Shown: piece after piece, positions 33,310-43,690 of the stretch
Numbering within the stretch: the first letter of the stretch is position 1
Layout: each line of letters begins with the position of its first letter
The notes under the pieces: generated by a model
What the model saw: the letters and a program-made list of their open reading frames with translations, nothing else
Told to the model about the DNA's origin: nothing
Database searches by the model: none
Source: Scleromitrula shiraiana
Taxonomy: Eukaryota > Ascomycota > Leotiomycetes > Helotiales > Sclerotiniaceae
Reading direction: 5' to 3'
DNA length: 64,000 nucleotides
Assembly: GCA_028455995.1 (NCBI GenBank)
Contig: JABELC010000002.1
Span: forward strand, 1,240,001 to 1,304,000
Translations under genes and position numbers: made by a program

Positions 33310-34651
33310 GAGGAAGAGGACGGGGGGTTAGATTTTTGGGCTGGGTTGCGTTGTGCTGCGTTGCGTTTGGAGTTCTTGGGATGTGGTGGGCTGGGCTTGT
33401 TGTTTGGCATTGTGTTTGGCGTTTGGGGTTGGGTGTAGAGTGTTGTTGGGAATACATAAATACGTGCATGTATGCATTGATAGATTGGATGAACGGTGGT
33501 CATCTGCATCGTCTATATCGTTTGCAATACACATTACATCATATTGTAGAGAAAGAAGAAGAAGAAGAGGAAGAGGAAGAAGAAATAGAAGAATGGGCGA
33601 TGGGATTTCATCGTTGGATTTGACTTTTAGGATTATCTATACATATAGTCCTCTATCATATTATGAATCTCACTACAAGACTAGACCTACAGTTGCCTCC
33701 CTTTCCCCATAGTTGGGGTGAATACACACTAGCTCGTCCACTTGTTATTTCTTTCTTGTCTATGTAACTTTCTCTTCTATCTATAATTATTCCATTTCGA
33801 TTATGTGCTTTGAAGTTTTAAAGTAATGATAGTAGTATTTCTTCTTCATTTTCTTTTTACAACAGTACATTCATTGGCTTTTCCTTGCTACAGTACGTTT
33901 AGTCTGATGGGGTAAGTTCAAAGATAGTATATTTTATATGTCTTGTTTAAGAGATGGAAAGAACATTGTTTACGTAGTTTTCTTTTGGGTATGGGAGGTG
34001 TAGATTGCGGATTTAGGGATTGTGAATCAGCATGAGAATGAGGGGGGGCTTGAGGTAAGTAAGTATTGCAATCCATGTATTATGCCTAGGTATGTCTATC
34101 GAGTGCATTATCGAGCTGTTTAAATTTTGAATGTTCGTTCAGTTTATAGACATGGAAATGAATTCACTCAAAATATATTTAAGTCTCTTTTCTTTAAACA
34201 GACATTCAAAATGGATTTACACAAAATATATTTGAATCTCTATTCTTTAAATGGATATTCAAAATCAAGTTGCTTAAAATACGTCTAAATGTTTACTTTC
34301 CAAATAGATATTCAAAACTAATTTGTCTAAAATACATTCAGATGTCTACTTTTTGAACAGACATTAGAAAATGAATTAGCTCGTATGGGAATAGTCATAA
34401 AAATATGTGTTGCCAAAATTCGAATTCTTGGAGAAGACAAAAGATACCAATCACGATTCAAGGTCACAGAACAAAACAGAAGGTTATTAGAACAAATTAG
34501 TTTCTATTTTGCTATTTATATAATTGCCAATCAAGGCCACCAGAATTTAATTATATACAAGTGATCACTCCATCACCGGGCACAGCCTCGTACACCCCCT
34601 ACTCAAAAAAATGGTTCAAGTATACACAAGAAGCTTGGAAGCCTCAGCCAT
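33310..34651. other. Convergent spacer between YPI1 and the polygalacturonase gene
   Basis: No gene is supported. GAAGAAGAG-type purine repeats lie at about 33553-33590. The main structure is the 53-bp tandem repeat at 34149-34376, listed separately. Confidence 0.55.
34149..34376. repeat. Degenerate 53-bp tandem repeat, four full units plus a partial fifth
   Basis: The landmark GA(C/T)ATTnnAAA recurs at 34201, 34254, 34307 and 34360, exactly 53 bp apart, with an earlier diverged copy (GACATGGAAATG) at 34149. Each unit has the order GAYATTCAAAA, then an AAAATAYR block, then a CTWYTTTYYRAAYAG block. Units share roughly two thirds of positions. The period is not a multiple of three and stops occur in all frames, so it is non-coding. 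It ends about 275 bp from the stop of the polygalacturonase gene. Confidence 0.9.
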
Positions 34652-35845
34652 TTAACAGCTAGCACCGGATGGGATACCAGCGCACTTGGAGGAGGTCTTA
34701 CCACCAGTGACATTAACATCCCAAGACCAGCCAGAGCAGGCAGCGCAGAGAATGTAGATGTTGGTAGCATCACTCCCAACAGTTCCAGTGATACCGGAAA
34801 GAGTAAGGTCAGTGATGGGGACACCGCCAGTTGGGGTACCGGTTGGGGAACCGTTCTCGTAATCTTGCTGAATGACAACACCGTAGTCGGTGATGCCGGA
34901 GAGAGTGATATCCTTGTAGGTGACACCAGAGACGGTTCCGGTAGCGCCAGAGACAGTCTTGATACGGACACCGTTGGCAGAGTCCTTGACAGTGGAAGAT
35001 TCAATAACGATGTTGGAAACGGTGTTGTCGGAACGTCCTCCAACAGATCCGATGGAGAGACCGTGTCCACCAGAGCAGGTTCCTCCAGTGAAGGTGATGC
35101 TGGTGCCGGAGTTGATCGCCAAGCAGTCATCTTGGTTCTTGACATTGGCACCAGAGATGGTGATGTTGGTAGAGTCTCCAACATCGAAAGCATCAGTGTT
35201 GTGTCCCTTAGTGGAAGAATCACCAGTGTCACCGGCAGAGTTGTCGATGGTGATGTTCTCAAGGGTAAGACCGGTGGAACCGTCGATGGAGAAGACTTGT
35301 ACTGGGGAGTTCAAGATGTTGATACCGGAGATCTTGGAGTTACCCTTCAAGCTGTGGGCGTAGAAGAACTTTGGCTTGGTAACACCACCGTTTGATCCCT
35401 TTCCGTCCCAGTACTTTGCTCCGAGACCATCGAGAACGCTTCCTGAAGCTCCAGTGACGGTGATGTCAGTTCCCGAGAACGAGACGAGTGGTCCAGACCA
35501 GGCCTCATATTCGAAAGTGGTGGTCCCGGTGAAGACAACCTATATTGATTGATTAGTATTTGAATGGATGGTCAAGATAATAGGATAGCTGCATACCTCA
35601 GTTCCTTCCGTAAGGCCGGTCATATCAAGAGTTGTTCCGGATGGGACAGTGATGCTATCAAGAGTGATAGTAGCACAGCTCTTCTTGGACTTGGAAGCAG
35701 CAGAAGCATTTGTGAAGGTGCAAGTGGTTCCACGCTTCTTGGCGACAGCATTCTTAAGATCAGGCGCAGCCGTAGGAGTAGGAATGGCAGAAACTAAGGC
35801 AGCACCGCTGACCAAAAGGCCCAAAGCCGTTGTGAATTGAACCAT
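34652..35845 (-). CDS. Endopolygalacturonase (GH28), 2 exons, 378 aa
   Basis: Exons on the minus strand are 35845-35597 and 35539-34652 (379 codons with stop). The product is a secreted endo-alpha-1,4-polygalacturonase. A signal peptide ([20 protein letters not shown]) and short propeptide end at a dibasic Kex2 site (KKR, about 36-38). All GH28 catalytic motifs are intact: NTD (197-199), NQDDC (Asp220/Asp221), GHG (His242) and RIK (275-277). Paired cysteines sit at the usual N- and C-terminal places. Wobble positions favour C strongly, unlike the neighbours, which suggests strong expression. From memory the prepeptide looks closest to Botrytis PG2, but I cannot verify this. It is the left half of a divergent pair with the pectin methylesterase gene 2.6 kb away. 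Confidence 0.94.
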
Positions 35846-35877
35846 GGTGATTGTTCTTAGAACAAAAAAAGTTTAAA

Positions 35878-35912
35878 TGAATGAATGAATGAATGAATGA
35901 ATGAATGAATGT
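35878..35912. repeat. (AATG)n microsatellite upstream of the polygalacturonase gene
   Basis: About eight AATG units beginning 33 bp upstream of the start codon, inside the likely 5' leader. Confidence 0.9.
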
Positions 35913-36636
35913 ATGAAAAGTGAAAAGTGAAAAGATAAAAGAATGACTGATGATGATGATGATGAGGAAAAAATAAGAAGTTGAAGCGGAGCTTCGATGA
36001 CTTCTTTATATGCTCTAGAATGGTAGCTGAGGATGACATAATGGGGGCGGGATGTCAAGGAATCAAGGGTTGCAATGTTGGAGGTTCCGATTCGTTGAGA
36101 TCCTCAATGCTTGCAAACTGTTTGCTTACGACAACAATGAGCAGGGTAAGTTCTAGATCAATGGGCGGCAATCAGCTGGCAGTTGTCCCCATTGGGGTTC
36201 TCAATTTGGTCATAGCAGATCTCAAACTCCAAATTGGAGTACAGAAGCTTCGAAGATCGCCATTATTAACGTCCCTCTTTCTTGGCGGTGAGCTTTGCTG
36301 CTTTAGCAGTCTTACCTTTAGTTAAGAGGGCGCTTAATCTATCCATTCTCGTATACTATTTTAATGATTATCATTATCATTGATTGATATGGCATAATAC
36401 ATATTATTACGAGGGTGGGTCCCTGCGAACTCTATGTTATATGTATATAGTATCTAGGCATAACAGAAACATCGAAGTAATACCGCGCGCTGAGATTTTG
36501 ATATATCTTGAACAACATTACGAGCCATGAGATTCCGACGTTTCATATTGATAAATATATTTTGAACTCGTTAAAGCTCAACCCCTGAATGTCAAATAGC
36601 AAATGTGCACGGACAAATTCGAAGTTTACTCAATCG

Positions 36637-36831
36637 GGGAAAATGTGAAAGTCGAGCATTTAAAAATTTTGAATTTATCATCATGAAAAACCATTAAAAA
36701 TCAATATTTATATTACTAATACTATATATATAAAAAATATTAAAAATATATTAAAATCACTGACATCATTCAAGTTAAAATCGTTTATTTTAATATTCTT
36801 GATCAAGTTAGTTTTACATTTTTCTTGCTTG
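36637..36831. repeat. AT-rich dispersed repeat, copy A
   Basis: From GGGAAAATGTGAAAGT through TTTAAAAATTTTGAATTTAT to AATCGTTTATTTTAATATT, this block is collinear with 63553-63860, same orientation. Compared with that copy it lacks about 110-130 bp in the middle. It is almost free of C and G, as expected of an old repeat mutated by RIP (C-to-T). No transposon protein is recognisable. Confidence 0.8.
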
Positions 36832-38427
36832 AATAAAGAAAGGGTAATAAATTAAATGAACTCCAGTGGAGAGGGGGAAGGTTTTATAAAAGTTCCATGA
36901 ATTTTCCGTCCAATTATGTTAATCTATTTTGATTAATAGACCCTTTTTTTATAATGGACCTCTACTATCCCAGACCAATCTAGATGGGAGGATCGAAATT
37001 GGGAAACATGTCAATCACAAACGTTATGCTATCTTATTAGTTGACTATTCTTGATTTTCACCCTTTTAATAATCAGATGAATTTGTAGGACGAACTATGT
37101 TTGAGTGTTTCAGATGTCATATACATGAGATGAGAATAATAAAACGAGAACTTTTCATTATTGTTTAAAGTTAAGCATGAGTTACCGAGCATAATGCATT
37201 GAATAGAAGCTATATATAAAAGATGACATAGCTTCATAGCGGCTCACTTGACCAAGAGATCTGGATAATGCTGGCCAAGGGATCAAGAGATGCAAGAAAT
37301 GGTATCATCAAAAATGCTTGTTTGCCGCCTCACCAATCTAAGTCCACCAGGTCGTCTCCATCTATAAGCTATCTGATCAAGCAGGATGGTCTTACGGTTC
37401 TGTCGGTAGAGTTATGGAACAAGTAGAACGATCAAAATTTTACAACAATGCTTTTGTCAATCTCTAGGAAATTGGTGGAAAATATTGTTTATCAATGTGA
37501 GAATCATGCCTTCTATCTGTTAAGAGTCCTAGTGATTTGTTCCACCTCTCCTGTCTTGGTATATTCTACTTCGTACATATAGATGCTCAACATGGTACCA
37601 TCAGCTGATATTATGTTGCAAACTTGTATATGTAGTCTATCAGAACTCCTTTCCTTTATTGGCGGCCTTACGGGCCGTCTAAAGATCCATCTATTATCTC
37701 TTCTAGAGATTCCCGATGCGCCAAAAAGTCCGTCCATGCAATCCTGGAAAACGGTTGGGACTACGAGTCTCTAAGTCCTTTCTCTATAAGGTTGGAAATC
37801 ACGTTTCATGTTTCAATCTTCCCAAGGCGGCAACTGGTTGGCTGATCAAAGAAGTAAATAGAAAATATAAACTTCGGTTCTCGTACTAGAAATGAGACCA
37901 AATGACACGGAAATATTCTCTCATTATACAGCAAGTGTTGGAGAAATCCCCTCGAATGTTCGTTGAGGATATCAAGATGGAGATCCACTCTTTGATATTG
38001 TGATCTGAGTTCGGGAAACCCACAGCGGTAACTTTTGCGAAATATCAATCTCTACTAAGCAGCCAAACGCTCTGGCCTACCCCTTGCCCTTGTTTATACT
38101 ACCAGGGTCATACTGCATGCCCGGGCCGGTGTGGGGTTTGCTGCTGATATTTCTCCCATTGCTTTTATGAGCGAGACATCATTCATGGAATGAATCGCAG
38201 CATGTTTGGGGGAATATCTCTATTGTTGCAATAACCATTTGCCTCGGCGTTTAATCTTTCCATAGTAGATTTCCCCTCCGAAATCAAATTGGTATACAAT
38301 TTCCTTCTCGGCTTATTTGATAAACATATCGTCCTCCCGAAGTTTGTTTGTTTCATACACACTCATTCAAACCTTAATTCCGCTGTTCATTCATTCGTTC
38401 ATTTGATCAACTACAGCTCTTTGCAAG

Positions 38428-39465
38428 ATGCGTTTCTTATTCACCATCAGTTCTTTGGCTACGGTCGTTTTGGCCACTGCCCGTACCTCTGCTCCTTCAG
38501 GCGCAATCACTGTTGGATCCCGTGGAACCTACTCTACCGTATGTTAATACAGTTTAAAATTGCCCCATCTTCAGTTCTAACAAAACCTTTAGGTTCAAGC
38601 TGCGATTGATTCGCTCAGCACCACCACCACCTCCGCTCAAAGCATCTTCATCCTCTCAGGAACCTACTCTGAACAAGTTACTATCCCTGCCTTGAAGGGA
38701 AAGCTCACCGTTTACGGTTACACCAAGGACACCTCCAGCTACTCCAACAATGTAGTCACCATCGAGCACAGCTCTTCCCTTCTCAGTGGAGCTGCCAATG
38801 ACGAAGAGACCGGAACTGTCATTAACTTGTCAGAGAACACCGCTTTCTACAACATCAACATTAAGAACACCTACGGAAAGGGTTCCCAAGCCATTGCTCT
38901 CGCCGCCTACAACACCAACCAAGGTTACTACGGTGTTGGTCTCTACGGATACCAAGACACCCTTCTTACCGAGATCGGAAACCAAGTTTACGCCAAGTGC
39001 TACATTGAGGGTGCCGTTGATTGGATCTTCGGTCAACACTCCGTCGCTTGGTTCGATGGTTGCACCATCGCTGCCTCTGCTGGTAACGGATGCATCACTG
39101 CCAACGGACGTGCTTCATCCACCGATCCATCCATCTACGTCATCAACAAGTCCACTGTTGAGGCTGCCTCTGGTGCCAGTATCACCGAGGGATCTGTCTA
39201 CCTTGGTCGCCCATGGTCTGAGTATGCTCGTGTTGCTTACCAAAAGACCTCATTGAGCGACATCATCAACAGCGCTGGATGGTCCGTATGGTCCACCAGG
39301 ACTCCTAACACCAAGGATATCCGCTTCGAGGAGTACGATGACACTGGAGCTGGTGCCTCAGGAACCCGTGCTAGCTTCGCTACCACCTATAACACTGCCT
39401 ACACCATCTCTGAGATCATTGGTAGTGACTACAGCGACTGGGTTGACACCTCTTACCTTTCTTAA
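38428..39465 (+). CDS. Pectin methylesterase (CE8), 2 exons, 327 aa
   Basis: Exons are 38428-38538 and 38593-39465 (328 codons with stop). The enzyme removes methyl groups from homogalacturonan, making it a substrate for polygalacturonase. The signal peptide is MRFLFTISSLATVVLATA. CE8 motifs are all present in order: GYQDTLL (catalytic Gln-Asp), VDWIFGQ (catalytic Asp nucleophile; Trp in place of the common Phe) and LGRPW (substrate-binding Arg). The parallel beta-helix length is normal for fungal enzymes. Codon use is strongly C-ending, like the polygalacturonase and unlike most neighbours. The intron is 54 bp and splits codons in phase 0. It is divergent from the polygalacturonase gene. Confidence 0.94.
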
Positions 39466-40306
39466 GTGGTTGTTTACCAGTTACATGTTAATTGTTAAGG
39501 GAGTTGAGTAGGAGCAGGTTGTATTCTGAGCGAAAATCTTTTGAAATGTATATATTGCTTTATTGGGCTGTGGTTAAGTCAGTCTCACTGTACATACTGT
39601 GCATAGAATGAAATCTATTTGATTCGTTTTAAAATCATGAGTTGTGATGCTTGTTTTGTGACGTGATAATGTTGACTCTGTCAGTAGTAGTCGAAAATCT
39701 TGCTGTTATAAATCCCTGCCATCTCTTTACTCATCTTTCAGCAATACTCGAATATTCATATTCATAGCCTTTCTGAAAGACTCTGTTCTGCTGTAAAATG
39801 CTCTTATTTGACTTGGACAATTTATTTGTAGCAATTGTGGTGCTCAAATCAATTAATCTGCACAATTTGTTAATCATGTTCACCGTATTTTCTTCCAAGT
39901 AGCTGGTTATCCTTTGTCACCGCCTAGCAATGACATGGCAATTGCCAGTAACAAAAGTTTGTCAATCCAAAAATTTCGATGAATGCATCAAGAAATTGAA
40001 GTACGACAGCAAGCCATATGCATGCATTACCTGTGACTTATAGTAACGAATTTGAATCAATTAGTTACGATGAATTCATAACGAAAGGAGATAAAGGATC
40101 CGAAAATAAAGCTCGAATTGAGAATCAAAACCAAATAGTTACTTAAGAGCGGACATAATCGGACAAGGCGAAACTTCGGTGACTTCTCATTCTTGAGGAT
40201 TACTTGAGTGAGAGTAAGAAGATATAATACCTATCGCGCCGGTGATCACTTTGCAGGAAACCCAGAGGAAAAGGATAGGAGATTATACACAGCTCCATAC
40301 ACAGCC
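39466..40306. other. Intergenic region, pectin methylesterase to DUF1279 gene
   Basis: 841 bp without a supported gene, repeat or RNA. Confidence 0.55.
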
Positions 40307-41310
40307 ATGTTCCGCACCACAATATCCAGCTCTCGAGCTTGGGAAACTCGGCAGATTCTTACAGCTTCCCGATTCCTTACGCAAAGTACCTCGAGCTCAA
40401 CAAGATCTCTTTTGCATAGTATACCTCGACGACCTTTGTCCACTTCTTCGATACCCTTGCGCGTGAAATCTCGTCCGAATGTTCAGTTTACTTTTTCTTC
40501 TAATCCGAAACCCTCTTCCAATTCTATCCTGAGACGGCTTCGCACAAGTACAAATCGGTATTTTCATAGTTCGAGGGCGTGGAGGAATGCGGGGGAGAAG
40601 GAGGGTGCTGGTGGGGATTCTACGACATTGTCGGGAAGGTTAAAGAAGTTGATTAGGGAATATGGGTGGAGTGTTTTGGGTGTTTATCTGTTCTTGAGTG
40701 CGGCGGATTTCCCATTCTGTTATTTATTGGTGAGATATTTGGGGACAGATAGAATTGGTGAGTTTTATTTATTTTTCGTCATGAAGTTGCTATAAATGGT
40801 AGTGAGATTGTGTTGGGTGGACGTTTAGTATTCTATACGTAGACCCAAACAAATGGGTTATTGTTTCCTTCACCTCTGCAAGCCAGAAATCCCTGACTAT
40901 TGACTCTCTTTCTAGGTGAACTGGAACACTTAATTGTCGACAATGCCAAACGAGTTATCCCTGAGTCCGTCAAGAAATTCTGGCATGACTGGCGTTCCTC
41001 CATGAAATCCGCCGAACAAGAGGTTACTGGTTCCGGAAAAATTAGTGATGGTGTAGAAATGGCTGGTTGGGGTGTGGAAGAGGCAGAGGAAGCAAACAAG
41101 AAAGACGCAAGTCTTGCTACACAACTTGCCCTCGCATATGCCATTCACAAATCTTTCATGTTCATCCGGGTTCCATTGACGGCCGCGGTAACGCCTAAGG
41201 TTGTGAAGATTTTGAGAGGTTGGGGTTGGGATATTGGAAAGCGTACTACGAAGGAAGCTAAGGCTGCGAAGAGAGCTGCCAACATTACGAGTAAACCAGC
41301 CAAAAAGTAG
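40307..41310 (+). CDS. Mitochondrial DUF1279 (FAM210-like) membrane protein, 2 exons, 281 aa
   Basis: Exons are 40307-40757 and 40916-41310 (282 codons with stop). The first about 95 residues are rich in Arg/Ser/Thr with few acids, as in a mitochondrial presequence (RSLLHSIPRRPLSTSS, YFHSSRAWR). The DUF1279 domain starts at LKKLIREYGWSVLGVYLFLS with a membrane helix through CYLLVRYLG. It resumes after the intron and ends with AYAIHKSFMFIRVPLTAAVTPKVVKILRGWGW. The C terminus is a basic coiled coil (KRTTKEAKAAKRAA). Family members include FAM210A/B in animals and Nat2-type proteins in yeast, mitochondrial inner-membrane proteins linked to mitochondrial translation or metabolism. ATG 40307 is the first in frame; the open frame upstream lacks ATG. 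Exact role unknown. Confidence 0.86.
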
Positions 41311-42096
41311 GAATGATCAGGTATGAAGAGATGACGACAAGTGTATAAGGGTATGTGGGAATGTAAATAGAGCTTAAGCTCAGACTCCCCTCTTGTTTTT
41401 TACCTGCATTTATGTATGGCCACGGGCATAGACAAAAGGGGTTTTGGGATATGTCATATTTGACATTGTATGAACAAGTAACAAAAAATAGCATGCATGG
41501 AAAGGGCGTTATTATCATAAGTTAGTTCAGCGGATTTTGAGGATATACCAGATAGAATTCTCTTCTCGAATATATAGAACAGGACTCAAAACCAGAAATC
41601 ACTAGACATGCTTTCTTGAACCTCTGGAATTCCCCTCTTACATTCAACCGTTTACCACACTCACACTCTCAAATAAATGTCCAATCCCAAACATAGTCTA
41701 GGTCGGTCTAGAAACTATCGAGACTAGGCCCATCTGATAATTCTCATCCCCTCGTCTATTCAACATCTCAACGGTCAACCCCTGTTAGTACCGGACCGGT
41801 GCGATCTCGGAGAAAACATGGAAAGATGGAGATTTAAAATCTCCAATAACAATCCCCATCATCCTCATCATCATGTCCAGCTCCATCAATTTTATAAACT
41901 AACGTTCAAATCATTCTAGAGTAACTGTTCAAGTAAATAATTACCCATTACTTCGTACAGTCATTATAAACAGTACATACAGTACATCACATTCATACTA
42001 CGTACGATTCATTCATTCCTTTCACCTAGAAAGCATCCCTATTATCCAATCGGACAATAACGGAACCAAAACCCCTCGGATCTCCCTTCCCTCAAG
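41311..42096. other. Intergenic region upstream of the aminotransferase gene
   Basis: No gene is supported. A short ORF from ATG 41818 (M-E-R-W-R-F-K) stays open about 30 codons and could be an upstream ORF of the aminotransferase transcript, but there is no evidence it is translated. Confidence 0.45.
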
Positions 42097-42279
42097 CTGG
42101 CTCTAAGAAAGGTGGTATTTACCCCGCCATTCCACATCGTGGCTCCTCACGCAAGATTGTCTGCTATTTCCAGACATATCACTCCAACATCGTCAATTGC
42201 ATCTTCAGCTTCTTCTTCAACTTCCGATCTTCATTCTACGAGGAGATTTAGTAGTTCAGTTGTGAATAATAAACCAATT
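42097..42279 (+). other. In-frame mitochondrial-targeting leader without ATG, joined to the aminotransferase
   Basis: The frame upstream of the first ATG is open from 42061 (directly after a TAA at 42058-42060). From CTG 42097 the translation is LALRKVVFTPPFHIVAPHAR and onward, ending in STRRFSSSVVNNKP before Met. It is basic, Ser/Thr-rich and lacks acidic residues except one Asp, which is typical of a mitochondrial presequence with an Arg-rich cleavage region. CTG 42097 has A at -3 and G at +4, a favourable context for near-cognate initiation; GTG 42112 shares that context. Confidence 0.5.
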
Positions 42280-43690
42280 ATGTCTAGTCAACCTAATCAT
42301 CCTACTTTGCTCATTCCGGGCCCAATCGAATTTGATGATGCCGTTTTGCATTCTATGAGCCATTATAGGTATGTGGTTTATTTGCTTATATCTTGTTACA
42401 GTCAATTCTTTGCTTTAATCTACTCGTTTATATCTTACCCGCCATGTTATATCCAAGAAACAACAAGCTAATATCTCCAACAGTGAAAGTCATGTCTCCG
42501 CGCCCTTCGTCAACACCTTCAGCGAAACCCTCACTATGCTCCGCAAGCTCTTCCAATCCACCTCCCCCACCTCCCAACCCCTCGTAGTTTCCGGCTCTGG
42601 CACCCTAGGCTGGGATCTCGTCGCCGCCAATCTCGCCGAACCGGGTGACGAGGTCCTCGTTCTACACACTGGGTATTTCGCCGACTCATTCGCCGATTGC
42701 TTCGAAACTTATGGCGTGAAAGCTACCCAGTTAAAAGCTCCTATTGGATCGAGACCACAGTTACCGGAGATTGAGAAGGCGCTGAAGGAGAAGAAATATA
42801 AATTATTGACCGTAACACACGTGGATACCTCGACAGGAGTTCTCAGCGAGTTGGAGAAGCTTTCGGAATTGGTTCATCGGGTTTCTCCTGAGACGTTGGT
42901 TATTGTAGATGGTGTTTGTAGTGTTGGATGCGAGGAGATTGAGTTCGATAAGTGGAAGTTGGATGCGGTTGTTACAGCTAGTCAGAAGGCTATTGGATGT
43001 CCTGCTGGTCTTTCCATCTCATACTACAGTGGAAGAGCAATTGAGACGTTCAAAAACAGAAAATCCCCTCCTGGTTCTTACTTTGCTTCATTCAAGAATT
43101 GGTTACCAAGTAAGTTTTTCTGACAACTAATTGTTTGCCATCTCTGATGTAGAAAACCCATACTAATCACCAAATAAATAGTCATGCAAAACTACGAAGC
43201 CAAAAAGCCCTCCTACTTTGCAACACCCTCCCCCCAATTAATCCACGCCCTCCACACTTCCCTCACCCAAATCCTCTCCATCCCCCTCTCCGAGCGTTTC
43301 GCCACCCACAAAGCCACCTCCCAAAAGATCAAAAAGGCCATTTCCGATCTCGGTCTCAAGCAATTGGCTTCCAACCCAGACGATCAAGCAAACGGAATGA
43401 CGGCCATTTATCTCCCAGAGAATGTTAAGGCCCCGGAATTGTTACCCAATTTGGTCAAGAAGGGCGTTATTTTCGCAGGTGGTTTGCATAAGGAGATTGC
43501 GGCTAAGTATATTAGATTTGGTCACATGGGTGTTAGTGTGGTGAGTATTATTCTTTCCTCCTTTGCATAGAGGAGCCGTTTTGCTAATTCTCTCTTCTCT
43601 TTCTAGATGGATCCTAAACGTGGTGATATCGATCGGGCAATCCAAGCTTTAGAGGGTGGTCTTTCGGAGGCTGGATATACAAAAGCATAG
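42280..43690 (+). CDS. AGX1: Alanine:glyoxylate aminotransferase (class V PLP), 4 exons, 385 aa from ATG
   Basis: Exons are 42280-42368, 42484-43109, 43182-43540 and 43607-43690 (386 codons with stop). The product converts glyoxylate plus alanine to glycine plus pyruvate. Conserved elements: LLIPGPIEF at the start, SGSGTLGWD (PLP phosphate region), VTHVDTSTG, VDGVCSVG (Asp172 facing the pyridine nitrogen) and TASQKAIGCPAG with Schiff-base Lys198. The C-terminal substrate domain ends FGHMGVSV then MDPKRGDIDRAIQALEGGL. MSSQPNHPT is the first ATG and matches the usual start of cytosolic fungal forms. An in-frame, ATG-less targeting leader lies immediately upstream, suggesting two isoforms. The C terminus (YTKA) is not a peroxisomal PTS1. 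Confidence 0.9.

Larger units (their letters stand above)
35846..38427. promoter_or_regulatory. 2.6 kb divergent region between polygalacturonase and pectin methylesterase genes
   Basis: This is the upstream region of both pectinase genes. It contains an (AATG)n array at about 35878-35912 just before the polygalacturonase start, an AT-rich repeat at 36637-36831 (listed separately), and GTGGGG at about 38131, a match to the carbon-catabolite repressor CreA consensus SYGGRG. A 26-codon lysine-rich ORF lies on the minus strand at 36266-36346. Co-regulation is plausible, but no shared activator site was identified. Confidence 0.45.

Noticed and set aside
33176..33534. Pro/Asn-rich minus-strand ORFs and a Trp/Cys-rich plus ORF downstream of YPI1
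   Set aside because: They are low-complexity translations of the 3' part of YPI1 and its 3' flank.
34149..34376. CRISPR-like array
   Set aside because: Units are directly adjacent and diverged along their whole length, without constant repeats alternating with unique spacers; the genome is eukaryotic.
34865..35395. Long plus-strand ORF (176 codons) opposite the polygalacturonase
   Set aside because: It is an antisense shadow caused by strong codon bias of the intact GH28 gene on the other strand; no family features.
37200..38100. Possible gene in the pectinase spacer (ORFs at 37513-37774 and 37806-38048)
   Set aside because: They are short overlapping ORFs on both strands with no recognisable domain, splice support or codon bias.
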